Source of the DNA: Pseudomonadota bacterium
GTDB taxonomy: Bacteria; Pseudomonadota; Alphaproteobacteria; Rhodobacterales; Rhodobacteraceae
Direction of reading: 5' to 3'
DNA length: 64,000 nucleotides
Assembly (NCBI GenBank): GCA_020161655.1
Contig: JAIUPC010000008.1
Location: forward strand, 62,001-126,000
The stretch's first letter is position 1. Each line of letters begins with the position of its first letter. Of this stretch, positions 25,631 through 33,480 are shown piece by piece. The translations under genes and the position numbers were made by a program. The notes beneath the pieces were generated by a model that saw only the letters and a list, made by a program, of their open reading frames with translations, ran no database searches and was not told the DNA's origin.

Positions 25631-25918
25631 GTGGCTGAACTCAATCAGCGAATAGAGGCCATGCACAAACGCGATGTCCGCGTGGCATGGGCGTTCGTAA
25701 TCGGTCTTTGGTTTGCGGTGATCTTCGTGGCGCTCGCCACCTGGAATCTTGCGCCGAACGGCGGCGCGAGGACGCTTCTCCTGATCGGTGGGGCGATCGT
25801 GCTGGTGTTCAACACCGCCGCGATCCTCGCCATGCTCAGGCATTACCGCGAGGATCGGGACTTCATGTACGGGCTCGACATCAAGTTCCTCGACGAAGCC
25901 CGGCAGCGGAGGGGATGA
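25631..25918 (+). CDS. Small membrane protein 1 of an APC permease operon
   Basis: The 95-residue protein has a charged N-terminus (ELNQRIEAMHKRDVR), two transmembrane segments (about residues 17-37 and 48-67) and a charged C-terminal tail ending DIKFLDEARQRRG. The start is GTG with GGGAGGGG just upstream. It is followed 2 bases later by a second small membrane protein. I recognise no characterised family. Its place as first gene of a four-gene unit ending in an APC permease suggests an accessory subunit. Confidence 0.7.
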   Translation: MAELNQRIEAMHKRDVRVAWAFVIGLWFAVIFVALATWNLAPNGGARTLLLIGGAIVLVFNTAAILAMLRHYREDRDFMYGLDIKFLDEARQRRG

Positions 25919-25920
25919 AG

Positions 25921-26301
25921 ATGGCACATTACAATCCCCCCACCCAAGGCAAGGTCAGTCAGCTGATCGACGTGGTCGTTCTGGTGATCCTGACCTTCGG
26001 CGCGCTCTTCGTGCCCCTGTGGCTCGGCATGGCCGGCGCCGCCAAGACCGTGGCAACCGCCGACGCGAACCCCACATGGGAATCGCTCGGCCAGACCCCG
26101 GCCCAGGCCGCGAAATACGAAGCCCTCGGCTACAATCCCGCTTCGGCGCATGACCTGATCCTCGCCCGGTTCGACTACAGCTTCTCGGCCGGGGCGCTTC
26201 TGACGATGATCGTGGTTGTCGTCCTTTACTACGTGCTGATCCTCCGGTTCTCGGAATCCGAGTACCGGGAGGTCATCGCGGAAAAGTTTGGCAGGGAATA
26301 G
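25921..26301 (+). CDS. Small membrane protein 2 of an APC permease operon
   Basis: This 126-residue protein has a transmembrane segment near residues 15-38 (VVVLVILTFGALFVPLWLG), an extracytoplasmic stretch of about 50 residues with TWESLGQTPAQAAKYEALGY, and a second segment near 88-108 (LLTMIVVVVLYYVLILRF). The tail is charged. No known family is recognised. The two-segment hairpin with an external loop would suit a protein that packs against the permease. It begins 2 bases after the previous gene and ends 9 bases before the next. Confidence 0.7.
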   Translation: MAHYNPPTQGKVSQLIDVVVLVILTFGALFVPLWLGMAGAAKTVATADANPTWESLGQTPAQAAKYEALGYNPASAHDLILARFDYSFSAGALLTMIVVVVLYYVLILRFSESEYREVIAEKFGRE

Positions 26302-26310
26302 GGGGCCGCA

Positions 26311-26478
26311 ATGAATCTGTGGAACTTCATGGAATACGCGGCCTGGGGCGTCTCGGCGCTTCTTGGCCTGCACATGCTTGTCGACTGGCTGAAAACCGAC
26401 AGCACCTATTCGGAAGAGGTCCTGACCTCGTCCCGCGAGGGCGAGCTTGAGGCCCTTGCAGAAGAACACAAGGGGTGA
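26311..26478 (+). CDS. Very small membrane protein 3 of an APC permease operon (55 aa)
   Basis: The reading frame encodes 55 residues starting MNLWNFMEYAAWGVSALLG, with one transmembrane segment (about residues 8-26) and an acidic C-terminal tail (TYSEEVLTSSREGELEAL). GGGGGCC precedes the ATG, and the stop lies 4 bases before the permease start, so the gene fits the operon exactly. It is easily missed because of size. The function is unknown; a single-span accessory subunit is the simplest reading. Confidence 0.65.
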   Translation: MNLWNFMEYAAWGVSALLGLHMLVDWLKTDSTYSEEVLTSSREGELEALAEEHKG

Positions 26479-26482
26479 GGCC

Positions 26483-27919
26483 ATGACCGACATCGACATC
26501 ACCTCGAAGACGATGGACGGCATGGGGCCGCACGGCACCAAGGTCGGCCTCTTGCGCGTTCTCGGCCCGGCGCATGTCTGGGCCCTTGGCGTCGGCATCG
26601 TTCTGGTCGGCGAATACATGGGCTGGAACTTTGCCGTCGGCAAGGGCGGCGCCTATGCTGCGCTGATCGCCTGCTGGTTCGCGGGCATCCTTTATTCCTG
26701 CGTCGCCATGATCGATTCGGAAGTCACCTCGACCGTCGCCTCGGCGGGCGGGCAATACACCCAAGCCAAGCACATCATCGGCCCCCTGATGGCCTTTAAC
26801 GTCGGCCTCTACCTCGTCTTTGCCTACACGATGCTGGAAGCGGCGAATGCCATCACGGCGGGCTACCTCTTTTCGGTCGTGGCCACGATGTCAGGGCATG
26901 CGACGGACCTCGACCAGAGACCCTTCATCATCCTCGTCATCATGTTCCTCGCCTGGCTGAACTATCGCGGCGTGCTGGCGACGCTGACCTTCAACCTCGT
27001 CATCACGGCGATTGCCTTCCTCGCGATCCTGATCCTCTTCCTGTCCACCTCCGGCATCGTCGGCGGCGGGATCATGGAGCATGCCGCGCTCTTCGAAGGG
27101 CATGAGCTGCCCTACGGCTGGATCGGCGTGCTGGCGGCCATGCACTTCGGCCTCTGGTACTACCTTGGCATCGAAGGCACGACCCAGGCGGCAGAAGAGG
27201 TCCGCTCCCCCGCCCGCGCGCTGCCGTTCGGCACGCTCGCCGGGATCATGACCTTGCTCATCGCGGCAACGCTGACCTGGTATGTCTCGACCGGGGTGCT
27301 GCCGTGGGAGTTCCTGGGTGATGGCGTCAACGGCTCCGTAGCGCCCCTGTTCGACACCGCGCGGCTGTCCGGTTCGACCGGGCTGGTCTGGCTTCTGGGC
27401 TTCGGCACGCTCTTCGCCACGCTCGCCTCGGCCAACGGCTGCATCAACGACGCCAGCCGCGCCTGGTTCGCCATGGGCCGCGACAAGTACCTGCCCAGCT
27501 GGTTCGGGGCAGTACATCCGAAGTACCGCACCCCCTACCGGTCGATCGTGTTCCTGGTGCCGATCGCGCTGATCTTTGCCCTTGGCGCGCCTTTGGATCA
27601 GGTCATCACCTTCTCGATCCTGTCGGGTCTTCTCGGCTATACCTTCATGCCACTGAACATCATCCTGTTCCGCCGCAAATGGCCGCTGAACTCGATCAAG
27701 CGGGGCTATGAGCATCCGTTCCACCCGCTGCCCGCGATCACGCTCCTTGCACTTTGCGGCGTGACCTACTTCGCGGTGTTCCTCGGCTACGGGACGCAGC
27801 TTGTGGCGATGATCGGCTTCTACATCGTGGTGTCGCTCTGGTTCCACTTCTGGCGCTACCGCTTCGTGAACCGGGGCGCGCAGTTCACCATGCCCTGGCC
27901 GAAACCGCAGGGTTACTGA
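26483..27919 (+). CDS. APC-superfamily permease, candidate methylamine importer
   Basis: The 478-residue protein has about 12 transmembrane segments and resembles APC amino-acid/ethanolamine-type permeases: LGPAHVWALGVGIVLVGEYMGWNF at TM1, SAGGQYTQAKHI in the TM2-3 region, GIEGTTQAAEEVRSPARALP in TM6, and SANGCINDASRAWFAMGRDKYLP. The ATG at 26483 follows GTGAGGCC and starts 4 bases after the small protein. It is last in a four-gene unit with three tiny membrane proteins and lies divergently beside mgsABC-gmaS, so methylamine is a sensible but unproven cargo. Confidence 0.82.
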   Translation: MTDIDITSKTMDGMGPHGTKVGLLRVLGPAHVWALGVGIVLVGEYMGWNFAVGKGGAYAALIACWFAGILYSCVAMIDSEVTSTVASAGGQYTQAKHIIGPLMAFNVGLYLVFAYTMLEAANAITAGYLFSVVATMSGHATDLDQRPFIILVIMFLAWLNYRGVLATLTFNLVITAIAFLAILILFLSTSGIVGGGIMEHAALFEGHELPYGWIGVLAAMHFGLWYYLGIEGTTQAAEEVRSPARALPFGTLAGIMTLLIAATLTWYVSTGVLPWEFLGDGVNGSVAPLFDTARLSGSTGLVWLLGFGTLFATLASANGCINDASRAWFAMGRDKYLPSWFGAVHPKYRTPYRSIVFLVPIALIFALGAPLDQVITFSILSGLLGYTFMPLNIILFRRKWPLNSIKRGYEHPFHPLPAITLLALCGVTYFAVFLGYGTQLVAMIGFYIVVSLWFHFWRYRFVNRGAQFTMPWPKPQGY

Positions 27920-27926
27920 AAGCAAA

Positions 27927-27948
27927 GGCCCGCCTTCCGGGGCGGGCC
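27927..27948 (+). terminator. Hairpin after the permease gene
   Basis: A perfect 8-base stem GGCCCGCC/GGCGGGCC with a 6-base loop begins 8 bases after the permease stop. It is followed by ATTACCATG, not a T run, and the next gene starts 7 bases later. It may be a weak terminator or an element that lowers downstream expression. Confidence 0.5.
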
Positions 27949-27954
27949 ATTACC

Positions 27955-28632
27955 ATGTCGCCCTTCTTTATTCCCGCCGTTCTTCTTGCCACGCTAGGCG
28001 TATGGCTCGCCCTGCGGCTGGTCCGCGAAAGCCGTGCCCGTGCCTTGGCGCGGGCCGGCTATTTCGATGCCGTGAAAGCGCTCTTCGACGGTGGCCGTAC
28101 GCAGTTGGAGCCTTCGGGCTTTCCCCGCATGACGGGCCGCCGCGACGGGCTGGCCTTCGATCTTCAGGCGATCCCCGACACGCTGACCTTCCGGAAGCTG
28201 CCGGCACTCTGGGTCATGGTCACGCTCCCTGAACCCTTGCCGCTTGCCGCCACGCTGGATCTTCTGGCCCGGCCTTCGGGGAATGAACCCTTCACCCGCT
28301 TCACCACCTTGGCCCAGTCTCTGCCGACCCCGCCCGACCTGCCGAAGGATGTGGCGATCCGCACCGACGATGCGACCCTGAGCCCGCCCGAAGGCCTGAT
28401 CGCCCGCCATGCAGGGCTTTTCGATGACCGGCGGATCAAGGAGTTGGTGCTTTCGCCCAAGGGCCTGCGCATCGTCTTTCTTGCCGAAGAGGCGGACCGC
28501 GGCCGCTACCTGATCTTCCGGGAGGCGGAAATGGGCATGACCCCGCTTGCCCCGGCGCGCCTCGAACCGCTGCTCGACAGGCTGGCCGCACTCCGCGAGG
28601 ATGTCCTTGCCCTTGCGAAAGATGCCCCGTGA
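27955..28632 (+). CDS. Hypothetical protein with one N-terminal membrane anchor
   Basis: This 225-residue protein has a single hydrophobic segment at residues 2-20 (SPFFIPAVLLATLGVWLAL), then a soluble domain without recognised motifs (FDAVKALFDGG, PDTLTFRKLPALWVMVTLPEPLPL, GRYLIFREAEMG). The segment looks like a signal anchor with the rest probably cytoplasmic, given the following Arg-rich RLVRESRARALAR. The ATG at 27955 has no strong ribosome site. The next gene overlaps its stop by four bases (GTGA), so they are coupled. Function is unknown. Confidence 0.65.
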   Translation: MSPFFIPAVLLATLGVWLALRLVRESRARALARAGYFDAVKALFDGGRTQLEPSGFPRMTGRRDGLAFDLQAIPDTLTFRKLPALWVMVTLPEPLPLAATLDLLARPSGNEPFTRFTTLAQSLPTPPDLPKDVAIRTDDATLSPPEGLIARHAGLFDDRRIKELVLSPKGLRIVFLAEEADRGRYLIFREAEMGMTPLAPARLEPLLDRLAALREDVLALAKDAP

Positions 28633-28928
28633 AGCAGCCGCTCAACCCCCGCATCGTCCTTGCCGTGGCGCTGCTCTTGCCGGGCGTCGGTCAGGTCCTG
28701 AACAGCCAGCCGGTGCGTGGGCTGGTCTTCGTCTGCTTTGCGGTGCTTCTGGGGGGCTTCACTCTGAAGACCGCCGGGGCCGATATCTCCTTTGTCGGCA
28801 AGATGGCGGGCGGGCTTTTCGTCTGGGCGATGGCGGCAATGGACGCCTACAAGACCGCTCGCATCCGCCGGGCGGTCTGGGACCATGCCGAGCAGACGAA
28901 GGTCACGGCAGCGGGTGGTGGTCAGTAG
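28629..28928 (+). CDS. Small hypothetical membrane protein
   Basis: The 99-residue protein has two to three hydrophobic segments (PRIVLAVALLLPGVGQVLNS, GLVFVCFAVLLGGFTL, GKMAGGLFVWAMAAMDAYKTA). The phrase LLPGVGQVLNSQPVRGL resembles the first helix of small TM2-like or DUF5683-type proteins, but I cannot name it. It starts at a GTG that overlaps the upstream stop. It converges on the XRE-cupin regulator gene with 20 bases between. The function is unknown. Confidence 0.6.
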   Translation: MKQPLNPRIVLAVALLLPGVGQVLNSQPVRGLVFVCFAVLLGGFTLKTAGADISFVGKMAGGLFVWAMAAMDAYKTARIRRAVWDHAEQTKVTAAGGGQ

Positions 28929-28948
28929 CCGCCGGAACCCGGCCCGTC

Positions 28949-29611
28949 TTACCCCTGCGGATAGGAAATCACCGAGAGATAGCGCGCCGGCAACTTGACC
29001 AGCACCTCCGGCCCGTGCGGAGCATCCGCGTCGAAAAAGAGGCTGTCGCCGGGTTTCAGCGGAAACACCTGGTCGCCGTGTCGGTAATCCACCTCGCCTT
29101 CCAGCATGTAGAGAAGCTCAAGACCCTCATGCTGGAACGTAGGGAAAATGTCGCTCTGCGTCGTCAGGGTGATGATGTAGGGCTCCACCACCACGCCCGA
29201 ACTGTTTGAGCCGATATGGCCGAGAAGGTGATACTGGTGGCCGGCGCGGGTGCCGCGGCGTTCGATCTCGATATGCTCGCCCGACTTCACATGCTGCGCC
29301 TCGCGCCGTTCCTCATAGCTTTTGAAGAAGGCGGTGACGGGCACGGAAAAGGCGTGGCTCAGGACCTGCAGCGTCGTCAGAGAGGGCGAGGTATTGCCGT
29401 TCTCGATCTTCGACAGCATCCCGATCGACAGGCCTGTGACGCCGGCAAGGTCCGCCACGGTCATGCCCTGCTGGCGGCGAAAGTTCCTGACCTCGCGGCC
29501 GATTGCGGCCTCGAGGTTCCTTTCGCTGATCTCTCGTACTCGGTGGGGGTCCTGATCAAATGCAGGCTTGCCACGCGGGAGACCTGAACTGGCGTCGCCA
29601 TCGGACATCAT
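28949..29611 (-). CDS. XRE-cupin family transcriptional regulator
   Basis: The 220-residue protein has an N-terminal XRE HTH (IGREVRNFRRQQGMTVADLAGVTGLSIGMLSKIENG, with SPSLTTLQVLSHAFSVPVTAFF) and a C-terminal cupin sensor domain (HEGLELLYMLEGEVDYRHGDQ, then LKPGDSLFFDADAPHGPEVL). Such regulators commonly control amine and polyamine catabolism. ATG at 29611 is taken, 5 bases after GGGA; a GTG at 29629 is an alternative. It is the last gene after mgdABCD on the same strand, and an inverted repeat just upstream (29614-29654) may be its own operator. Confidence 0.83.
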   Translation of the reverse strand: MMSDGDASSGLPRGKPAFDQDPHRVREISERNLEAAIGREVRNFRRQQGMTVADLAGVTGLSIGMLSKIENGNTSPSLTTLQVLSHAFSVPVTAFFKSYEERREAQHVKSGEHIEIERRGTRAGHQYHLLGHIGSNSSGVVVEPYIITLTTQSDIFPTFQHEGLELLYMLEGEVDYRHGDQVFPLKPGDSLFFDADAPHGPEVLVKLPARYLSVISYPQG

Positions 29612-29613
29612 GT

Positions 29614-29654
29614 TTTCCCGGACAATCACTTACGCAATTTTCACTACCGGGAAA
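29614..29654. promoter_or_regulatory. Inverted repeat upstream of the XRE-cupin gene
   Basis: TTTCCCGG (29614-29621) and CCGGGAAA (29647-29654) are perfect 8-base complementary arms separated by 25 AT-rich bases, in the 67-base gap before the regulator start. The position suits an autoregulatory operator, and the centre may hold the promoter. The assignment to this regulator is inference. Confidence 0.5.
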
Positions 29655-29678
29655 CACCGGGCACATCAAGCCCCTGCC

Positions 29679-30242
29679 TCAGAAGGTCGCAGTCGCAGCC
29701 CCTTCGATGGCATGGATCAGGCTTTTGGCCGAGGATCGCGGGCCATAAAGCCGGACATTGCCGGCCCCGTGCCGGATGAGGTAGCAGCCGAGATGCTCGA
29801 TCACCGTGCGCGTCGCAAACCCGTCCGGCGCGGCGCGAAGGTCGACGTTGCTCAGGCGTTCGAGGATTGGCGCAAGGTCGGGGGCGGCAAGGTCAAGCGC
29901 CACCCAGGCGTCGGTCTGTTCGGTGACGGAAGCCGCATCGCCCAAGGCGCCCTTCAGCATCCCGGCGATGCCTTCATGGGTCGCGAAGGGCGCTTCGACG
30001 AACCACATTTCGGGCGCGACCCAGAACGCGCTGTAGGGCGTCCCCGCCGCATGGCGCCCCGCCTCGGGAAGCGGCAGCCCGGTCTTCACGACCGCCCTGG
30101 CAAGATCGGCCATCCGTCCGCGACGTGCCGCGACCGAGGCAAGCGCCACGTCGAAGCGTTCGGTCACGATCAGAAGGCCAACCGCCAGTTCTGCCGGGGC
30201 ATGGCCACCAAGTGCCGTCAGCGGCCTGAGCATATCAGCCAC
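29679..30242 (-). CDS. mgdD: N-methylglutamate dehydrogenase subunit D (SoxG-like gamma subunit)
   Basis: The 187-residue protein resembles the gamma subunit of heterotetrameric sarcosine oxidase (SoxG): LPLPEAGRHAAGTPYSAFWVAPEMWFVEAP, VTEQTDAWVALDLAAPDLAPILERL and the ending EHLGCYLIRHGAGNVRLYGPRS. It has a small YgfZ/GcvT-like fold and completes the enzyme. Start is the GTG at 30242, chosen because GGGGAGAG lies 5 bases upstream and overlap with the mgdC end is normal in these operons; an ATG at 30233 is possible. It is the last structural gene of mgdABCD. Confidence 0.85.
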   Translation of the reverse strand: MADMLRPLTALGGHAPAELAVGLLIVTERFDVALASVAARRGRMADLARAVVKTGLPLPEAGRHAAGTPYSAFWVAPEMWFVEAPFATHEGIAGMLKGALGDAASVTEQTDAWVALDLAAPDLAPILERLSNVDLRAAPDGFATRTVIEHLGCYLIRHGAGNVRLYGPRSSAKSLIHAIEGAATATF

Positions 30243-33189
30243 GAAGTCTCTCCCCTTCCGGATCGAAGAAATGCGGGCTCACGATCTCGACCTCGGTCTC
30301 GGTCGCGGGCTTGACGAGAAGATTCACCGCCCGCATCCGCTTGCCGATCTTCTGGTCGCCGCCCTTCAGATAGCCAAGCGCGATGTCGCAGCCGAGATGC
30401 GGACTGTAGACCTTCGAGGTCAGCCAGCCGCCGTCATTGGCGATCTCTGCCGCCGCGCCGATCTCAAGGAAATGGCTGCCGGCAGTCAGCTTTCCCGCCG
30501 GATCGACCGGTTTCACCCCGACAATCCGGTAGCCATCCGGATCATTCATCCCCTCGCGCTGGCTCAGGACCATGCCGATGCTGTCCTTCTTCTTCGACAC
30601 CATCTTGCCAAGACCCATGTTGAGCGCGGAGGACTGGCCGTTCAGCTCATTCCCTGCGACATGGCCCTTTTCCACCCGCATGACGCCCAGCGCCTCGGTG
30701 CCGTAGACCACGGCGTCGAACTCCTGCCCCGCCGCGACAAGCGCGCGGATCATTGCGTCACCATAGCGCGTCGGCACCGCGATTTCATAGGCAAGCTCGC
30801 CCGAGAAACTGATGCGGAAGAGCCGGGCGCGGAGGCCGCCCACGGTGATCTCGCCCGCGCCCATATAGGAGAAGGCAGCATCGGAAATGTCCTGATCGAC
30901 GATCTTTTCCAGAAGCTTCCGCGCATTCGGCCCGGCGACCGAAAACTGCGCCCAGGCCTCGGTCGTGGAGATGAGCTGTACATCCATATCCGGCCAGAGG
31001 ACCTGCCGGCAGTATTCCAGATGGCGGAAGACCGTCACCGCATTGGCGATGGTGGTGGTCATGACGTACTCATGTTCCCCCATCCGCGCCGTGGTGCCAT
31101 CGTCGAAGACCATCCCGTCTTCGCGCAGCATCAGCCCGTAGCGGCACTTGCCGACGGCGAGGGTCGAGAAGGTATTGCAATAGACCCGGTCGAGGAAGGC
31201 GCCGGCATCGGTGCCCTGAATGTCGATCTTGCCAAGCGTGGTCACGTCGCAGATGCCGACCGACTTCCGCGCTGCCAGAACCTCGCGGTCGACGCTTTCG
31301 CGCCAATGGCTCTCGCCGGGCTTCGGTAGCCACTGGGCGCGAAGCCACATGCCGACCTCGACAAAAACCGCGCCCTGTTCCTCGGCCCATTTGTGGGAAG
31401 GCGTCAGCCGGAAAGGCTTGAACTCCTTCCCGCGCGACCGGCCGGCGAGCGTGCCCATGGCGACGGGCGTATAGGGCGGGCGGTAGATGGTGGTGCCGGT
31501 TTCCGGGATGGTCCGCCCGGTCAGCCCGGCCATCACCGCAAGGCCAAGCACGTTGCCGGTCTTGCCCTGATCGGTCGCCATGCCAAGCGTGGTGTAGCGT
31601 TTCAGATGCTCGACGGATGTGAAGTTTTCCTGATGGGCAAGCTTCACGTCCTTCACGGTGACGTCGTTCTGCGGGTCGATCCAGGCGCGGCCCTTGCCGC
31701 CCGAGACATACCATTTCGGCGTGATCGAGACCGGCGCATCCTCGGCCTCCGGCAGGCTTCCGGCCTTGGCGGTGATGCCAAGCCCCTCAAGCGCGGCGAT
31801 GGCCTGCGCCTGTCCGGTCGCCAATGCGCCGTGGGTCGAAAGAACCCCCGCCGCCGCGCCTGCCGCCGACTGGCCGGCCGGCACATCGGCGCCGGGGATG
31901 AAGGACCGGATGCCCTCGTCCCAGACCGGGCGGGACCGGTGGTGGGAGGAGATGTTGACGTTGGGGTTCCAGCCGCCCGACACGCCAAGTGCTGTCACGC
32001 GAAGGTTGTCGGTCCGCCCGCTCGCATCGCGGACGGTGATCGAAGTCAGCCCGAGGCGGCCCTGTGCGTCCACCACCTCGCCGCCCTTTACATGGCGGAT
32101 GCCGGGGAGAAGCGGGCCATCGGCGCGCGCGTCGATCACGGCCACGACGTCGACGCCCTTGGCCCGAAGGTCGGTGGCAGAACGCAGCCCGTCGTCATTG
32201 TTGGTGAAGATGGCGACCCGGTCGCCCACCGCCACGCCCCAGCGATTGGCATAGGCACGCAAGGCCCCCGCCAGCATGATGCCGGGCCGGTCGTTGTTCT
32301 CGAACGCGATGGGCCGTTCGGTCGCCCCGCCGGCAAGGATCGCGCGGCGCGAATAGATGCGCCAGAGCGTCTGCCGGGGCTTGCCCTTCTCCGGCACGGC
32401 GAGGTGATCCGACACCCGCTCGACCGCGCCATAGATGCCGTGGTCGAAGGCGCCGACGATCGTGGTCCGGGCCATCAGCCGGACATTCGGCATCGTCGCC
32501 AGTTCGGCCACCGAAGCGGCGGCCCAATCGGCGCCCGCCATGCCGCCGACCTCATGCGTTTCGGCATTGAGCCGACCGCCCATGCGGAAATCCTCATCCG
32601 CAAGGATGACACGGGCGCCGGCGCGACCGGCGGTCAGTGCTGCGCTGAGGCCGGCAGGCCCCGCGCCGATGACCAGAAGGTCGCAGTGGAGGAAGCCCTT
32701 GTCGTATTCGTCCGGATCTTCCTCGCGCGTCAGCGCGCCAAGGCCGGCGGCGCGGCGGATGATCGGCTCATAGACCTTTTCCCAGAAGGAGGCCGGCCAC
32801 ATGAAGGTCTTGTAGTAGAAACCGGCGGTGAAGAAGGTGTTCAGCCGGTCGTTGATCGCCATCGCATCGAAGCGGAGCGAGGGCCAGGCGTTCTGGCTTG
32901 TTGCTGTCAGCCCGTCGAACAACTCCGCCACCGTGGCGCGGGTGTTCGGCTCCTGCCGCGCGCCGGAACGAAGCTGGACCAGCGCGTTCGGCTCCTCCGA
33001 CCCGGCGGAAAGGGGGCCGCGCGGGCGGTGGTACTTGAAGCTGCGGCCCATCAGCCGCACCCCGTTGGACAGCAGCGCCGAGGCGAGCGTATCGCCGGGG
33101 TGGCCGGTATAGGCGGTGCCGTCGAAGGTGAAGCGGAAGGTACGGCTGCGGTCGATCTGGCCGCCGGCGATACGGTTGGACTGGCTCAT
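30235..33189 (-). CDS. mgdC: N-methylglutamate dehydrogenase subunit C (SoxA-like alpha subunit)
   Basis: This 984-residue protein has the full layout of sarcosine oxidase alpha. An N-terminal ferredoxin-like domain (FTFDGTAYTGHPGDTLASALLSNG) is followed by an FAD/NAD-binding reductase core with VIGAGPAGLSAALTAGRAGARV near residue 172. A C-terminal GcvT-like tetrahydrofolate domain starts near residue 600 (HWRESVDREVLAARKSVGICDVTTLGKIDIQG; AWAQFSVAGPNARKLL; FSGELAYEIAVP). It takes the C1 unit of N-methylglutamate onto tetrahydrofolate and returns glutamate. The gene order SoxB-D-A-G and proximity to mgsABC-gmaS favour Mgd over true sarcosine oxidase, although the families are hard to separate by sequence alone. 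Confidence 0.87.
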   Translation of the reverse strand: MSQSNRIAGGQIDRSRTFRFTFDGTAYTGHPGDTLASALLSNGVRLMGRSFKYHRPRGPLSAGSEEPNALVQLRSGARQEPNTRATVAELFDGLTATSQNAWPSLRFDAMAINDRLNTFFTAGFYYKTFMWPASFWEKVYEPIIRRAAGLGALTREEDPDEYDKGFLHCDLLVIGAGPAGLSAALTAGRAGARVILADEDFRMGGRLNAETHEVGGMAGADWAAASVAELATMPNVRLMARTTIVGAFDHGIYGAVERVSDHLAVPEKGKPRQTLWRIYSRRAILAGGATERPIAFENNDRPGIMLAGALRAYANRWGVAVGDRVAIFTNNDDGLRSATDLRAKGVDVVAVIDARADGPLLPGIRHVKGGEVVDAQGRLGLTSITVRDASGRTDNLRVTALGVSGGWNPNVNISSHHRSRPVWDEGIRSFIPGADVPAGQSAAGAAAGVLSTHGALATGQAQAIAALEGLGITAKAGSLPEAEDAPVSITPKWYVSGGKGRAWIDPQNDVTVKDVKLAHQENFTSVEHLKRYTTLGMATDQGKTGNVLGLAVMAGLTGRTIPETGTTIYRPPYTPVAMGTLAGRSRGKEFKPFRLTPSHKWAEEQGAVFVEVGMWLRAQWLPKPGESHWRESVDREVLAARKSVGICDVTTLGKIDIQGTDAGAFLDRVYCNTFSTLAVGKCRYGLMLREDGMVFDDGTTARMGEHEYVMTTTIANAVTVFRHLEYCRQVLWPDMDVQLISTTEAWAQFSVAGPNARKLLEKIVDQDISDAAFSYMGAGEITVGGLRARLFRISFSGELAYEIAVPTRYGDAMIRALVAAGQEFDAVVYGTEALGVMRVEKGHVAGNELNGQSSALNMGLGKMVSKKKDSIGMVLSQREGMNDPDGYRIVGVKPVDPAGKLTAGSHFLEIGAAAEIANDGGWLTSKVYSPHLGCDIALGYLKGGDQKIGKRMRAVNLLVKPATETEVEIVSPHFFDPEGERLRG

Positions 33190-33470
33190 TTCGCGCGCCC
33201 CATCGCCCGCGCCACGTCGCGGGCCAGTTCCACTTTCAGGATCTCATGCGTCACGGTGTTGCGCGTGACCACCAGCCAGGACCGGTCGCCCTGCTCGTGA
33301 TACCAAAGCTCCCGATGTTCCCCCGCCGGGTTGTCGCGGTTGTAGAGCCAGTCGTGGAATTCCTCGATCCCCGCCGTCATGCCGTCGGGGCGGCCCATCA
33401 GCGCGGCATCGCCGAGATAGACGAATTCCTGCGCATCGCGGGGGCCGAGGATGGGGTGATTGATGATCAT
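33186..33470 (-). CDS. mgdB: N-methylglutamate dehydrogenase subunit B (SoxD-like delta subunit)
   Basis: The 94-residue protein aligns with sarcosine oxidase delta (GPRDAQEFVYLGDA, DNPAGEHRELWYHEQGDRSW, VTRNTVTHEILKVEL). In true SoxD the N-terminus carries CPxCG and the later motif GC, which together with His bind zinc. Here these read HPILG and GD, so three of the four zinc ligands are missing. It overlaps mgdC by four bases and follows mgdA by ten. The subunit probably keeps only a structural role. Confidence 0.85.
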   Translation of the reverse strand: MIINHPILGPRDAQEFVYLGDAALMGRPDGMTAGIEEFHDWLYNRDNPAGEHRELWYHEQGDRSWLVVTRNTVTHEILKVELARDVARAMGRAK

Positions 33471-33480
33471 GCTGTGATGC

